DNA of 5,794 nt from Campylobacteraceae bacterium (lineage in GTDB: Bacteria > Campylobacterota > Campylobacteria > Campylobacterales > Sulfurovaceae): the NCBI GenBank assembly GCA_027031505.1, contig JALVQH010000126.1, positions 1 through 5,794 on the forward strand. The letters are read 5' to 3'. The position numbers were made by a program, and so were the translations under genes. The notes beneath the pieces are model-generated. The model was not told the origin of the DNA. It ran no database searches and worked only from the letters and a program-made list of their open reading frames with translations. How positions within the stretch are numbered: position 1 is the stretch's first letter; each line of letters opens with the position of its first letter. Of the stretch, positions 1-5,582 are shown piece by piece.

Positions 1-28
1 AGATTGCAATATCCCGAGTCTTTCAGCT

Positions 29-51
29 AAGGGGTCAGGTGAACGTAATCG
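29..51 (+). repeat. Left inverted repeat of the RAYT unit
   Basis: These 23 bases are the exact reverse complement of 872-894. The core begins GGGGTCAGGTGAACGTAATC at 31, and the match ends at 51, two bases before the transposase stop codon. The repeat therefore directly abuts the end of the gene and may be part of the transcript's 3' end. Confidence 0.9.
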
Positions 52-53
52 CA

Positions 54-818
54 CTAACCATTTCTCTTGATGATCCCGTTAATGGTTGATTGCGCCATCC
101 CCAACACTTTGGCAATCATATGCTGAGAATACCCTTCTTTGTATGCCTTTACGATGGTTTTGTTTCTTGCTTTGATATCCGCAATATTCTGCAACAGCTT
201 TCTGAGATCTTCTTCTGTTGGCTTGCGGTCACTGTTGGGAGCTTCTACCAGTGAAGATGCTGTTTTGAGCTCCTGCAATTGTGTTGTATCTATTTCACTG
301 TTGAGCAATGCCCTGATGGCGTCTTTATCCTCTTGAAAGTGCCGGATGATCCATGATTGGGATAGACACTCCGGTATCTCTTTTTTTAGAAAGTGATTGT
401 AACTGCTGTAGGGATAATCTTCCAATCTTTCAACCATGTTTGCTTTGAGAGGGTTTTGTTCGATGTAGCACATGAGGGTATAAAGATAGGCTTCATCGGT
501 GACATACCACGACTTGAAGCGTCCCTGCCAGAGGTGTCCTGACCTTTTGTATTTTTTATTGAAGTAAATGGCATAGTTCATATTGAGTTGTCGCATGAAC
601 TTGGAGAGGTTTTCCCGGGTGATCTCTATGAGGAGATGGTAGTGGTTGCTCATGAGGCAGTAGTTGTGGAGTGTGATGCCGTAACTTTTGAGATAAAAAC
701 ACATCAGCTCTTCAAAATACTCATAATCGTCTCTATGACGGAAGAGATTCATCCGATCAACGCCTCTGTTGATGATGTGATAATATCCTGGTATTTCGAT
801 GCGGGGTTTTCTTGGCAT
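54..818 (-). CDS. REP-associated tyrosine transposase (RAYT, Y1/HUH)
   Basis: A 254-residue protein with an intact frame. The N-terminus (PRKPRIEIPGYYHIINRGV) is the standard opening of the RAYT/Transposase_17 family. The HUH metal-binding motif is N58-H59-Y60-H61 followed by LLI. The family's GHLWQGRFKS segment is at 94-103, and YIEQNPLKA starts at Y118, the likely catalytic tyrosine. A C-terminal part (about 218-251, with SQHMIAKVLGMAQSTI) reads as a helix-turn-helix for DNA recognition. Family members nick single-stranded DNA at REP-like sequences and are domesticated or weakly mobile. The ATG is supported by AGGAG at 826-830, seven bases upstream. No catalytic residue looks lost, so the enzyme could be active. 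It is flanked on both sides by its own inverted repeats and is unrelated in function to the rest of the window. Confidence 0.93.
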   Translation of the reverse strand: MPRKPRIEIPGYYHIINRGVDRMNLFRHRDDYEYFEELMCFYLKSYGITLHNYCLMSNHYHLLIEITRENLSKFMRQLNMNYAIYFNKKYKRSGHLWQGRFKSWYVTDEAYLYTLMCYIEQNPLKANMVERLEDYPYSSYNHFLKKEIPECLSQSWIIRHFQEDKDAIRALLNSEIDTTQLQELKTASSLVEAPNSDRKPTEEDLRKLLQNIADIKARNKTIVKAYKEGYSQHMIAKVLGMAQSTINGIIKRNG

Positions 819-850
819 GGGGCAACTCCTGCGCTTTGACGTACGCTGTC

Positions 851-856
851 AGTATA
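851..856 (-). promoter_or_regulatory. Possible -10 box for the transposase
   Basis: TATACT on the minus strand, about 33 bases before the transposase ATG and inside the right inverted repeat boundary. No convincing -35 box is present at 16-18 bp spacing, so this is a weak candidate. If real, the element carries its own promoter. Confidence 0.3.
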
Positions 857-871
857 ACTGAAGATTGCTTA

Positions 872-894
872 CGATTACGTTCACCTGACCCCTT
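872..894 (-). repeat. Right inverted repeat of the RAYT unit
   Basis: Perfect 23-bp reverse complement of 29-51, lying upstream of the transposase start. RAYT enzymes are known to recognise REP-type sequences with a short GTAG/GGGG-like head and an adjoining hairpin. Here the GGGGTCAGGT head is clear, but I do not see a strong classic REP hairpin within the copy itself. Confidence 0.9.
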
Positions 895-964
895 TGGTCT
901 TTGGTTATGATCGTTGTTTCTCTGCCTCCAGTGATCGAAAAACGCAAGCTTGGCAGTGCAGAGG
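895..964. other. Intergenic spacer without a recognised feature
   Basis: Seventy bases between the end of the PAS-GGDEF-EAL gene and the RAYT unit. A 6-bp complementary pair (CTCTGC at 920-925 and GCAGAG at 958-963) is separated by a long loop and lacks a U-tract, so I do not call a terminator. No other gene or site is visible. Confidence 0.5.
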
Positions 965-2800
965 CTACAAAGAACGGAGAGGTAAGGTATCGGCAGTTTT
1001 ATTATTGTCATCCGAGTCAACCTGCTCGTCTGGCAATACCTCTTTTTTGCGCAGCATTGCCTGTACCTCAAATACCGGAACCGGTTTAGAGAAGAAGTAT
1101 CCCTGGAGGCACTCCGCTCCATATTTTTGCAGCAGTTCGGCAGTGCTCTCATCTTCGATACCTTCGGCGACAATCTGCATCTGGAGAGCATGCCCCACTT
1201 CAATAATGGCCTGAACCACCTGCTGGTGCTTAACGTTGGTGAGGATATTGTCGATAAAGCTTTTATCGATCTTCAGCGTATTTGCCGGCAGGCGGATCAG
1301 ATAAGAGAAAGAGGTATAACCTGTTCCAAAATCATCAAGAGCAAGGGGGATGCCCAGAGCATCAATGCGCGAGAGGGCATCCAGTATTTTTTGGCTGCTG
1401 CCCATGGCAAGACTTTCGGTTATTTCAATTTTGATCGTGTGGGGATCAATATGGCTTTCTTCGAGTTGTACTTCAAGATACTCAACATAATCGGGTATTT
1501 CGATTTCACGCATGGAGACATTGAGAGAAACGTTGATCTCCTTGAAACCAAATTGTTTCCATTTTTTCTGCTGTTGAATTACTTCACGAATCAGATAGCG
1601 ACCCGCCTCAATAATGAAGCCGGTTTTTTCCATTAACGGGATAAAAACGTTGGGAGGGATCATTCCGTGTCGAGGATGTTGCCAGCGCATGAGTGCCTCG
1701 GCCGCGACCACTTCGCGGGTTGCAGCGTCGACGATCGGCTGATAATAAATTTGCAACTCTTCACGCTCGATAGCGTACTGAAGATCGTGTTGCAGTGCAG
1801 ATTCGTCATATGTGTGCTTTTCCTGGATTTGTTGAAAAAGGTGAATGCCGCCTGTCCCATGCTTTTTGGCTTCAATCAGTGCTTTGTGAACGTTGTCAAA
1901 AAGAGCAATGGGCTGGCCGCTTTCCGGACTGGAAGCGATACCGACGGAAGCCGTGAGATACGCTGCACTTCGATGTTCTTTGTAAAGTTTGGCCAGGCTT
2001 TCCTGGAGGGTTTCAGCAAGCTGAAAAGCGTCATCGACGGAAAAGGAGCCGGGGAGAACCAGCAAAAAGGTTGCGTATGTCAGGTGATACGTTTTGTAGT
2101 GGTGCAAAAGTGAGAGTTGCATGAGGGTATGGGTGACAGCAAGAATGGTTGAATCGGTTTTTTCGTGTCCAAGCAGTGACCGTGTGATCAAAAAATTGTC
2201 GAGACTGATGGCCATCAGGGTGATTTTCTCTTCATGAATATGGTGCTGACTGCAAAGAACCTGAAAATCTTTGTAGGCTCGGGCACGATTGGGAAGGTGA
2301 CTCAGGGGATCACGCTCACCGAGAGCAATTTCTTTGATCACTTCACGCAAATCACGGATTATGACGATATGTTGCCGGTGCCTGCTTCCAGATACCTGAA
2401 TGTCCCCAAGGTATAAATCAACCGTCATGCGCTGATGTCTTGGTGTTTTGACTTCAATCTGCGGGGCAAAAAACAGAGGATCTTTTCCTCGAGCGATATT
2501 GGCTTCTTTGATCAAATCCTTCAAATATTTTTTTTCTTTCTCGATATAGAACTCAGGCATGCTGAGCTCGGAAAGCTTCTTTTCATTCCCATGCAGATGG
2601 AGCAGATGGTTCATGGCGTCATTAATAAACAAAAGGGTATCGGCATCATCAAGAACCATGATGGCATCAGTGGAAGTTGACAGGATGGCTTGAAAAGTCA
2701 TGGAGTCTTTTTCGGTATGACTCTGTGCTTCTCTCAGTCTCCAGAACAACAGGAATATGATCAAAGCCAACAGAAGAATGACGCCAACTTCATAGATCAA
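965..2800 (-). CDS. Membrane-anchored PAS-GGDEF-EAL protein, predicted c-di-GMP phosphodiesterase
   Basis: A 611-residue protein. One N-terminal membrane helix (about 5-20) is followed by a PAS-like sensor region (about 35-150), a GGDEF domain (about 160-323) and an EAL domain (about 335-580). The GGDEF domain keeps DPLSHLPNR at 164-172, but the signature position reads TYATF at 241-245 and no RxxD inhibitory site precedes it, so diguanylate cyclase activity is unlikely. The EAL domain keeps E368-A369-L370, N427, E459, D489-D490 in DDFGTGY, K510, E546 and Q566, the usual metal and catalytic set, so it should hydrolyse c-di-GMP to pGpG. The degenerate GGDEF domain may act as a GTP-binding regulator (known in the family, not shown here). 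The start is TTG: the frame is closed by a stop 15 bases upstream, no ATG is in frame, AGGAG lies 8 bases away, and the next methionine (34) would remove the membrane helix. No periplasmic sensor is seen. Confidence 0.93.
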   Translation of the reverse strand: MIYEVGVILLLALIIFLLFWRLREAQSHTEKDSMTFQAILSTSTDAIMVLDDADTLLFINDAMNHLLHLHGNEKKLSELSMPEFYIEKEKKYLKDLIKEANIARGKDPLFFAPQIEVKTPRHQRMTVDLYLGDIQVSGSRHRQHIVIIRDLREVIKEIALGERDPLSHLPNRARAYKDFQVLCSQHHIHEEKITLMAISLDNFLITRSLLGHEKTDSTILAVTHTLMQLSLLHHYKTYHLTYATFLLVLPGSFSVDDAFQLAETLQESLAKLYKEHRSAAYLTASVGIASSPESGQPIALFDNVHKALIEAKKHGTGGIHLFQQIQEKHTYDESALQHDLQYAIEREELQIYYQPIVDAATREVVAAEALMRWQHPRHGMIPPNVFIPLMEKTGFIIEAGRYLIREVIQQQKKWKQFGFKEINVSLNVSMREIEIPDYVEYLEVQLEESHIDPHTIKIEITESLAMGSSQKILDALSRIDALGIPLALDDFGTGYTSFSYLIRLPANTLKIDKSFIDNILTNVKHQQVVQAIIEVGHALQMQIVAEGIEDESTAELLQKYGAECLQGYFFSKPVPVFEVQAMLRKKEVLPDEQVDSDDNNKTADTLPLRSL

Positions 2801-2808
2801 AATGTTGT

Positions 2809-2813
2809 CTCCT
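2809..2813 (-). promoter_or_regulatory. Ribosome-binding site deciding a TTG start
   Basis: AGGAG on the minus strand, eight bases before the TTG start of the PAS-GGDEF-EAL gene. An ATT codon directly before the TTG would sit only five bases away and is a very rare initiator, so TTG is preferred. Confidence 0.7.
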
Positions 2814-2839
2814 GCTCATTGATACTTGGTACGGTGATA

Positions 2840-2845
2840 ATTATA
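2840..2845 (-). promoter_or_regulatory. Candidate -10 box for the PAS-GGDEF-EAL gene
   Basis: A perfect TATAAT on the minus strand in the 57-bp gap between the membrane-protein gene and the PAS-GGDEF-EAL gene. The predicted transcript would start near 2833, giving a leader of about 32 bases. The best -35-like string is TTGAAG at 2861-2866 with a short 15-bp spacer, overlapping the last codons of the upstream gene. No terminator is seen in the gap, so read-through from the four-gene operon is also possible. Confidence 0.5.
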
Positions 2846-2857
2846 GCCTATGGATGC

Positions 2858-4144
2858 TTACTTCAAGATAGGCATCTCAAAACGCTGTCCGGTGCGCTGG
2901 ACGTATCGATAAAGAAAGTACGCATGGACGATTTGATACAGCAGCCAGCCAAACGAGACCATGAGCCCGGCTCCTGCTGCATGAGCCAGCACGGGAAAAG
3001 GGAGCGATACCAACAGCAGACCAAACGTCACGGCGTGAATGTAGAGGTGCTTTTTGGCGGTTTCTGGGTGGATCACCTCGTGCATCATGGGGGCGGTGAG
3101 ATACCCCTGGGCGTTGAGATGAAACCAGGTCAGAAACGGAATGATCTTGTAGAGCATCGCCAGGAGGATACTGAGGACAAAGGCGGTGAACGTGATGCTC
3201 ATCAAAGCCGACATCCACGATCCGCCGATCCCGAGAGATGACAGCAGGAGCAGGAGCGCAAATGCGGCCAGGCTCCCCAGCCCCATCCGCCAGAACCACA
3301 CCGTTGCATCCGCCAGCGGCCGTTTGCGCTGACTGAAACGCCGGAGGGTGATGCCGGCATAGATCAGCAGCAGCAGGCCGAGGAGCGGATCGGCGATATC
3401 CCAGACCACCGGAAACCAAAACTGTCCCACGGACGCACCGGCAAGCAGCACAACAAACGCGCCCGGCAATCCTCTGCGCATCCACTCCGGGTGGGGCGGC
3501 GTGACGTAAAACATCTCCACCACCTGAAACGAGATCGCGACGATCAACAGCGCCATCCACCCGAACAGACCGAACGAATAATGGGTCACCCGGATGGGGA
3601 AAAAGAGTTCACCGTTCCAGACGCCTCCATAGGCTCCTGCCAGATAAACGCCCAGTACGACGACGATCCCCAAAGCCACCAGTGCCATACGGATACCCCG
3701 TGAAGCGGCACTGTGCTGAGCCATACGAAAAAGTTTCACGGTTAAAAAGAGCGCCAATACCCCGAGAGGAATCCCCAGAAAAATGATCGTCCCGGCAAAA
3801 GCCCACCAGGCGCCACTCTCGAACCCCCATAGCAGGGATACGACACCGACCGCAAACGGAATCTGAATCGTGACGGAGAGTTTCACCGGGGATTGGAGGG
3901 CGACCCCCGCCACTACCGGCAACATTTGAAAGAGTGCCCCCAACATGAACGAGAGCATGACCCCCAGCGTCATCAGGTGGGTCATGATCCGCCCCGGAAA
4001 ACTGTAGGGTTCCAGAACGATCATACCCTGCCATGCCATGTAAGCACCCGCTATCACCCCAAAAGATGCCCCCATCACATAGAAGCGCAACACGACGGCA
4101 ATGGGAGGTGCCTGGTCGAGTGAGAGTCCGTTCTGGTCAAACAC
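2858..4144 (-). CDS. 12-helix membrane protein, NnrS/heme-copper oxidase subunit I-like
   Basis: With a GTG start at 4144 this is a 428-residue, almost wholly membrane-embedded protein; I count about 12 helices (roughly 14-39, 51-80, 87-107, 112-137, 152-174, 186-213, 226-247, 251-267, 281-305, 309-340, 366-385, 388-411). Histidines sit at or near helix ends: H56 in MTHLMTLG (helix 2), H188 in VTHYSFG (helix 6), H342 in FLTWFH (after helix 10), plus H366, H370, H388 and H407. This recalls the heme ligands in helices 2 and 10 of heme-copper oxidases and of NnrS-type relatives, but helix 7 has no histidine, so a complete CuB oxidase site is missing. The GALFQMLPVVAG string is of a type I associate with NnrS/COX1-like proteins. 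Likely role: heme or copper protein in NO or O2 respiration or stress (inference). The start overlaps the DUF2249 stop by 8 bp and has AAGGGGAG at 4149-4156. A longer frame to 4369 exists but its first 75 residues are out-of-frame DUF2249 sequence. Confidence 0.75.
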   Translation of the reverse strand: MFDQNGLSLDQAPPIAVVLRFYVMGASFGVIAGAYMAWQGMIVLEPYSFPGRIMTHLMTLGVMLSFMLGALFQMLPVVAGVALQSPVKLSVTIQIPFAVGVVSLLWGFESGAWWAFAGTIIFLGIPLGVLALFLTVKLFRMAQHSAASRGIRMALVALGIVVVLGVYLAGAYGGVWNGELFFPIRVTHYSFGLFGWMALLIVAISFQVVEMFYVTPPHPEWMRRGLPGAFVVLLAGASVGQFWFPVVWDIADPLLGLLLLIYAGITLRRFSQRKRPLADATVWFWRMGLGSLAAFALLLLLSSLGIGGSWMSALMSITFTAFVLSILLAMLYKIIPFLTWFHLNAQGYLTAPMMHEVIHPETAKKHLYIHAVTFGLLLVSLPFPVLAHAAGAGLMVSFGWLLYQIVHAYFLYRYVQRTGQRFEMPILK

Positions 4145-4388
4145 GCAGCTCCCCTTCGAGATTGATCTCAGTGTTGGGGGTGATGAGGATGTGCCACTCT
4201 CCGATCGTGACTTCGCGGGAGAGAACATTGAGGCGGTGCTCTTCGGCCAGCTTGAGCAACGGGATGGGGTTGCGCCGGCTGAGCATGTAGAGGCAACTGT
4301 CGGTATCGAGCTCCCGGAGGATAGCGACCGCTTTTTCGAGCGGTTCGGGGTGGGACATCTCCCGGGCATCGAGGAGGTGGTGGGTCAC
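4137..4388 (-). CDS. DUF2249 domain protein
   Basis: A small 83-residue soluble protein that is one DUF2249 domain. It shows the family layout LDAREMSHPEPLEKAVAILRE at the start, then a central NPIPLLKLAEEH and a final EVTIGEWHILI. DUF2249 is related to the TusA/SirA fold; its biochemical role is not established, but it very often neighbours hemerythrin, NO-reductase and NnrS genes. No cysteine of the TusA type is obvious: the only cysteine is C32 (DSCLYML). It starts at GTG, which overlaps the hemerythrin TGA stop by 4 bases (GTGA), behind a very strong AAGGAGG at 4396-4402, seven bases away. It then overlaps the next gene by 8 bp, so the three genes are likely to be translationally coupled. 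Confidence 0.85.
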   Translation of the reverse strand: MTHHLLDAREMSHPEPLEKAVAILRELDTDSCLYMLSRRNPIPLLKLAEEHRLNVLSREVTIGEWHILITPNTEINLEGELRV

Positions 4389-4825
4389 AGAGTCACCTCC
4401 TTCATCGCGGCGACGGTCTCCTCTTTGAGTTCAGGAGAAAAGTGACGGTCGGCCATGGCGTAGAGCATCTGCTCCTCCTTCATGTTGTGCTGCTGGAGGA
4501 GGATCATCATCGATTCGGCGAGCGAGAGGCAGGCGTCTCGATCCTGACTTTCGACCGCATCGGCCATCTTGCCGATGAGCCCGCGTACCTGCTCGTGCTC
4601 GAAGCGCATCACCTGCGTCGGCCCTTCCGTGCTGCCGGTTTTGGCTTCGAAGGTGGGAAAAAACTCCTCCTCCTCTTTTTTGAAGTGGAGCAGCGTTTCA
4701 TTGGAAAACGCGAGGAATTCTTTCTCCGCTGTTTCCCAGTCGTTTTGGGCCGCGGCCGCTTCGGCGCGGGCGAAGATCGTATCGCATTCACGGTGTTCGT
4801 TGGTGAGGTAGTGGGAAATGACCAT
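4385..4825 (-). CDS. Hemerythrin HHE-domain protein
   Basis: A 146-residue, all-helical protein with the hemerythrin/HHE pattern: H11 (NEHREC), H47 and E51 (LLHFKKEEEEFFP, HxxxE), H77 (FEHEQV), and H113 with E117 (QQHNMKEEQ, HxxxE). These are the expected di-iron ligands. Proteins of this type bind O2 or NO at a non-heme di-iron centre, and bacterial members act in oxygen delivery or sensing, NO defence or Fe-S cluster repair. Here the neighbouring DUF2249 and NnrS/COX1-like genes favour a NO/O2-related job (inference). It is cytoplasmic, with no signal peptide. The ATG start is three bases after the FmdE-like stop, with AAGGAT a few bases upstream inside that gene. The stop overlaps the DUF2249 start by 4 bases. 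Confidence 0.92.
   Translation of the reverse strand: MVISHYLTNEHRECDTIFARAEAAAAQNDWETAEKEFLAFSNETLLHFKKEEEEFFPTFEAKTGSTEGPTQVMRFEHEQVRGLIGKMADAVESQDRDACLSLAESMMILLQQHNMKEEQMLYAMADRHFSPELKEETVAAMKEVTL
4396..4402 (-). promoter_or_regulatory. Strong ribosome-binding site for the DUF2249 GTG start
   Basis: AAGGAGG lies inside the last codons of the hemerythrin gene, seven bases before the GTG. It fixes the start and suggests re-initiation by ribosomes finishing the upstream gene. Confidence 0.75.
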
Positions 4826-4828
4826 GAC

Positions 4829-5434
4829 TTATCCTTGTGTCAGAGTGAGAAAAAGGGTGGGATCGGGTGCCGTGAGGATCGCTTCGGTACGCCCCTGCCA
4901 CAGCGACTGGAACGTTGCGATCTCTTCCGGCGTCGCCTCCCCACGGAGCGCCCGCTGCATCAGCGGTTTCATCCGGGGATCCCCCGGGACGGCGGATGGG
5001 TCGTAGCGCAGCGTCACGGTCGTGCCGTTGTCCATGCGGGTCATGCACACATCCCCGCTATATTCGACCCCGTACCGCAGCCGGTTGTTGCGGGCGAATT
5101 GTCCGCCGATCCCTTTGAACCCGCCGAGACCGCCGGCACCGGTGATGTACCCGACAACATGCCCGACGACGCCGACGACACCCTCATCTTCTGCGCCGGA
5201 GAGTTCCACAAGGATCTCGCTGCGACGGGGGAGCGTGTCCGGGTAGAGAGCTTTCAGCCCCTCACGCGCCATAAGGTAGGCACCGGCAACGGTCGGGCAG
5301 GAGTGGCCGGCAAGGGTAACACAGTCACCGTATGTGATCTGCACGTATCCCTGCGGGTAGGTTCCGAGAAAGTCGGCCAGCGGATCGTACAACTCGATAG
5401 CCGAAATGGCGTCATAAAATACCGGGTTTTCCAC
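4829..5434 (-). CDS. FmdE family protein
   Basis: A 201-residue protein resembling the FmdE domain, which is named after subunit E of formylmethanofuran dehydrogenase. The signature region is YGDCVTLAGHSCPTVAGAYLM, holding C38, H44, C46 and P47, where the family has a conserved GHxCP motif likely to bind metal. It is followed by a glycine-rich stretch (about 88-111) and a further cysteine, C130 (GDVCMTR). The C-terminal zinc ribbon seen in many FmdE proteins is absent, and no formylmethanofuran dehydrogenase gene is in view, so the methanogenic role does not apply; stand-alone bacterial FmdE proteins have no settled function. The start is GTG at 5434, with GGAG at 5443-5446, eight bases upstream. 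It is the first gene of the four-gene operon. No signal peptide or membrane helix is seen, so it should be cytoplasmic. Confidence 0.87.
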   Translation of the reverse strand: MENPVFYDAISAIELYDPLADFLGTYPQGYVQITYGDCVTLAGHSCPTVAGAYLMAREGLKALYPDTLPRRSEILVELSGAEDEGVVGVVGHVVGYITGAGGLGGFKGIGGQFARNNRLRYGVEYSGDVCMTRMDNGTTVTLRYDPSAVPGDPRMKPLMQRALRGEATPEEIATFQSLWQGRTEAILTAPDPTLFLTLTQG

Positions 5435-5468
5435 TGTAACTTCTCCGTAACACCTCTTTGATGAGTGG

Positions 5469-5474
5469 ATTATA
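5469..5474 (-). promoter_or_regulatory. -10 box of the four-gene operon
   Basis: A perfect TATAAT on the minus strand. The predicted start of transcription is near 5462, leaving a leader of about 27 bases with GGAG before the GTG. The hexamer 17 bp upstream (AGGGCA) is a poor -35 box, as expected for a promoter that depends on an activator such as the Crp/Fnr-type site beside it. Confidence 0.65.
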
Positions 5475-5496
5475 AAGAAAAAAACTTTGGATGCCC

Positions 5497-5510
5497 TTGA
5501 TAAACGTCAA
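5497..5510. promoter_or_regulatory. FNR/DNR-type operator in the divergent promoter region
   Basis: TTGATAAACGTCAA matches the Crp/Fnr-superfamily consensus TTGAT-N4-ATCAA at nine of ten half-site bases (TTGAC in the reverse half). CTTGA/TCAAG extends the symmetry to 5496-5511. Its centre, between 5503 and 5504, lies 41.5 bp upstream of the start predicted from the operon's TATAAT box, the standard class II activator position. It also lies near -40.5 for a box on the other strand. FNR (O2), DNR/NNR (NO) or a Campylobacterota relative could bind; the site alone does not say which. Confidence 0.7.
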
Positions 5511-5531
5511 GCCGCTATAAGAAAAATTGGA

Positions 5532-5537
5532 TAAAAT
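5532..5537 (+). promoter_or_regulatory. Candidate -10 box of the ferredoxin gene
   Basis: TAAAAT, one mismatch from TATAAT, with predicted start near 5544 and a leader of about 39 bases. No -35 hexamer is visible (AAGCCG at 17 bp), which fits activation from the FNR/DNR-like site about 40 bp upstream. Confidence 0.4.
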
Positions 5538-5582
5538 TCCATAAATAGGAGATATTTTATCTTATTCATATAAGGATTTGCC

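Larger units (their letters stand above)
29..894 (-). mobile_element. RAYT transposase unit bounded by inverted repeats
   Basis: A single transposase gene is enclosed by a perfect 23-bp inverted repeat, and the unit ends two bases after the gene's stop codon on the left and about 54 bases before its start on the right. This compact layout, one Y1/HUH gene with short flanking inverted repeats beginning with GGGGTCAGGT when read inward, is typical of REP-associated tyrosine transposases. I see no target-site duplication outside the repeats, which is expected for HUH enzymes because they do not make one. The unit is clearly more AT-rich than the operon at the right of the window. The outer limits are set by where the repeat match stops; whether the element truly moves as this piece is inferred. 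Confidence 0.75.
5435..5582. other. Divergent intergenic control region
   Basis: A 148-bp AT-rich stretch between two divergently transcribed genes. It contains both candidate -10 boxes and the FNR/DNR-like palindrome roughly midway between them. I see no RNA gene or terminator. The ribosome-binding sequence AAGGA at 5572-5576 serves the ferredoxin gene. Confidence 0.7.

Noticed and set aside
1..868. 7-bp direct repeat AGATTGC at 1-7 and 862-868 as a target duplication
   Set aside because: The right copy lies inside the element, not outside it, and RAYT enzymes do not make target duplications.
920..963. Possible transcription terminator after the PAS-GGDEF-EAL gene
   Set aside because: Only a 6-bp stem with a loop of more than 30 bases and no U-tract.
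2877..3560. 227-residue frame on the minus strand inside the membrane-protein gene
   Set aside because: Arg/Ala-rich composition and no family motif; shadow of the 12-helix protein in another frame.
4145..4369. N-terminal extension of the membrane protein to 4369 (503 residues)
   Set aside because: The extra 75 residues are Ser/Pro/Arg-rich and are the wrong-frame reading of the DUF2249 gene; a GTG with AAGGGGAG gives a normal start at 4144.
4442..5461. 339-residue open frame on the plus strand
   Set aside because: Antisense to the hemerythrin and FmdE-like genes, both of which have clear family motifs; high GC keeps shadow frames open.
5528..5541. Short inverted repeat TGGA-N6-TCCA in the divergent region
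   Set aside because: Four-base arms in AT-rich DNA are expected by chance, and it overlaps the candidate -10 box.
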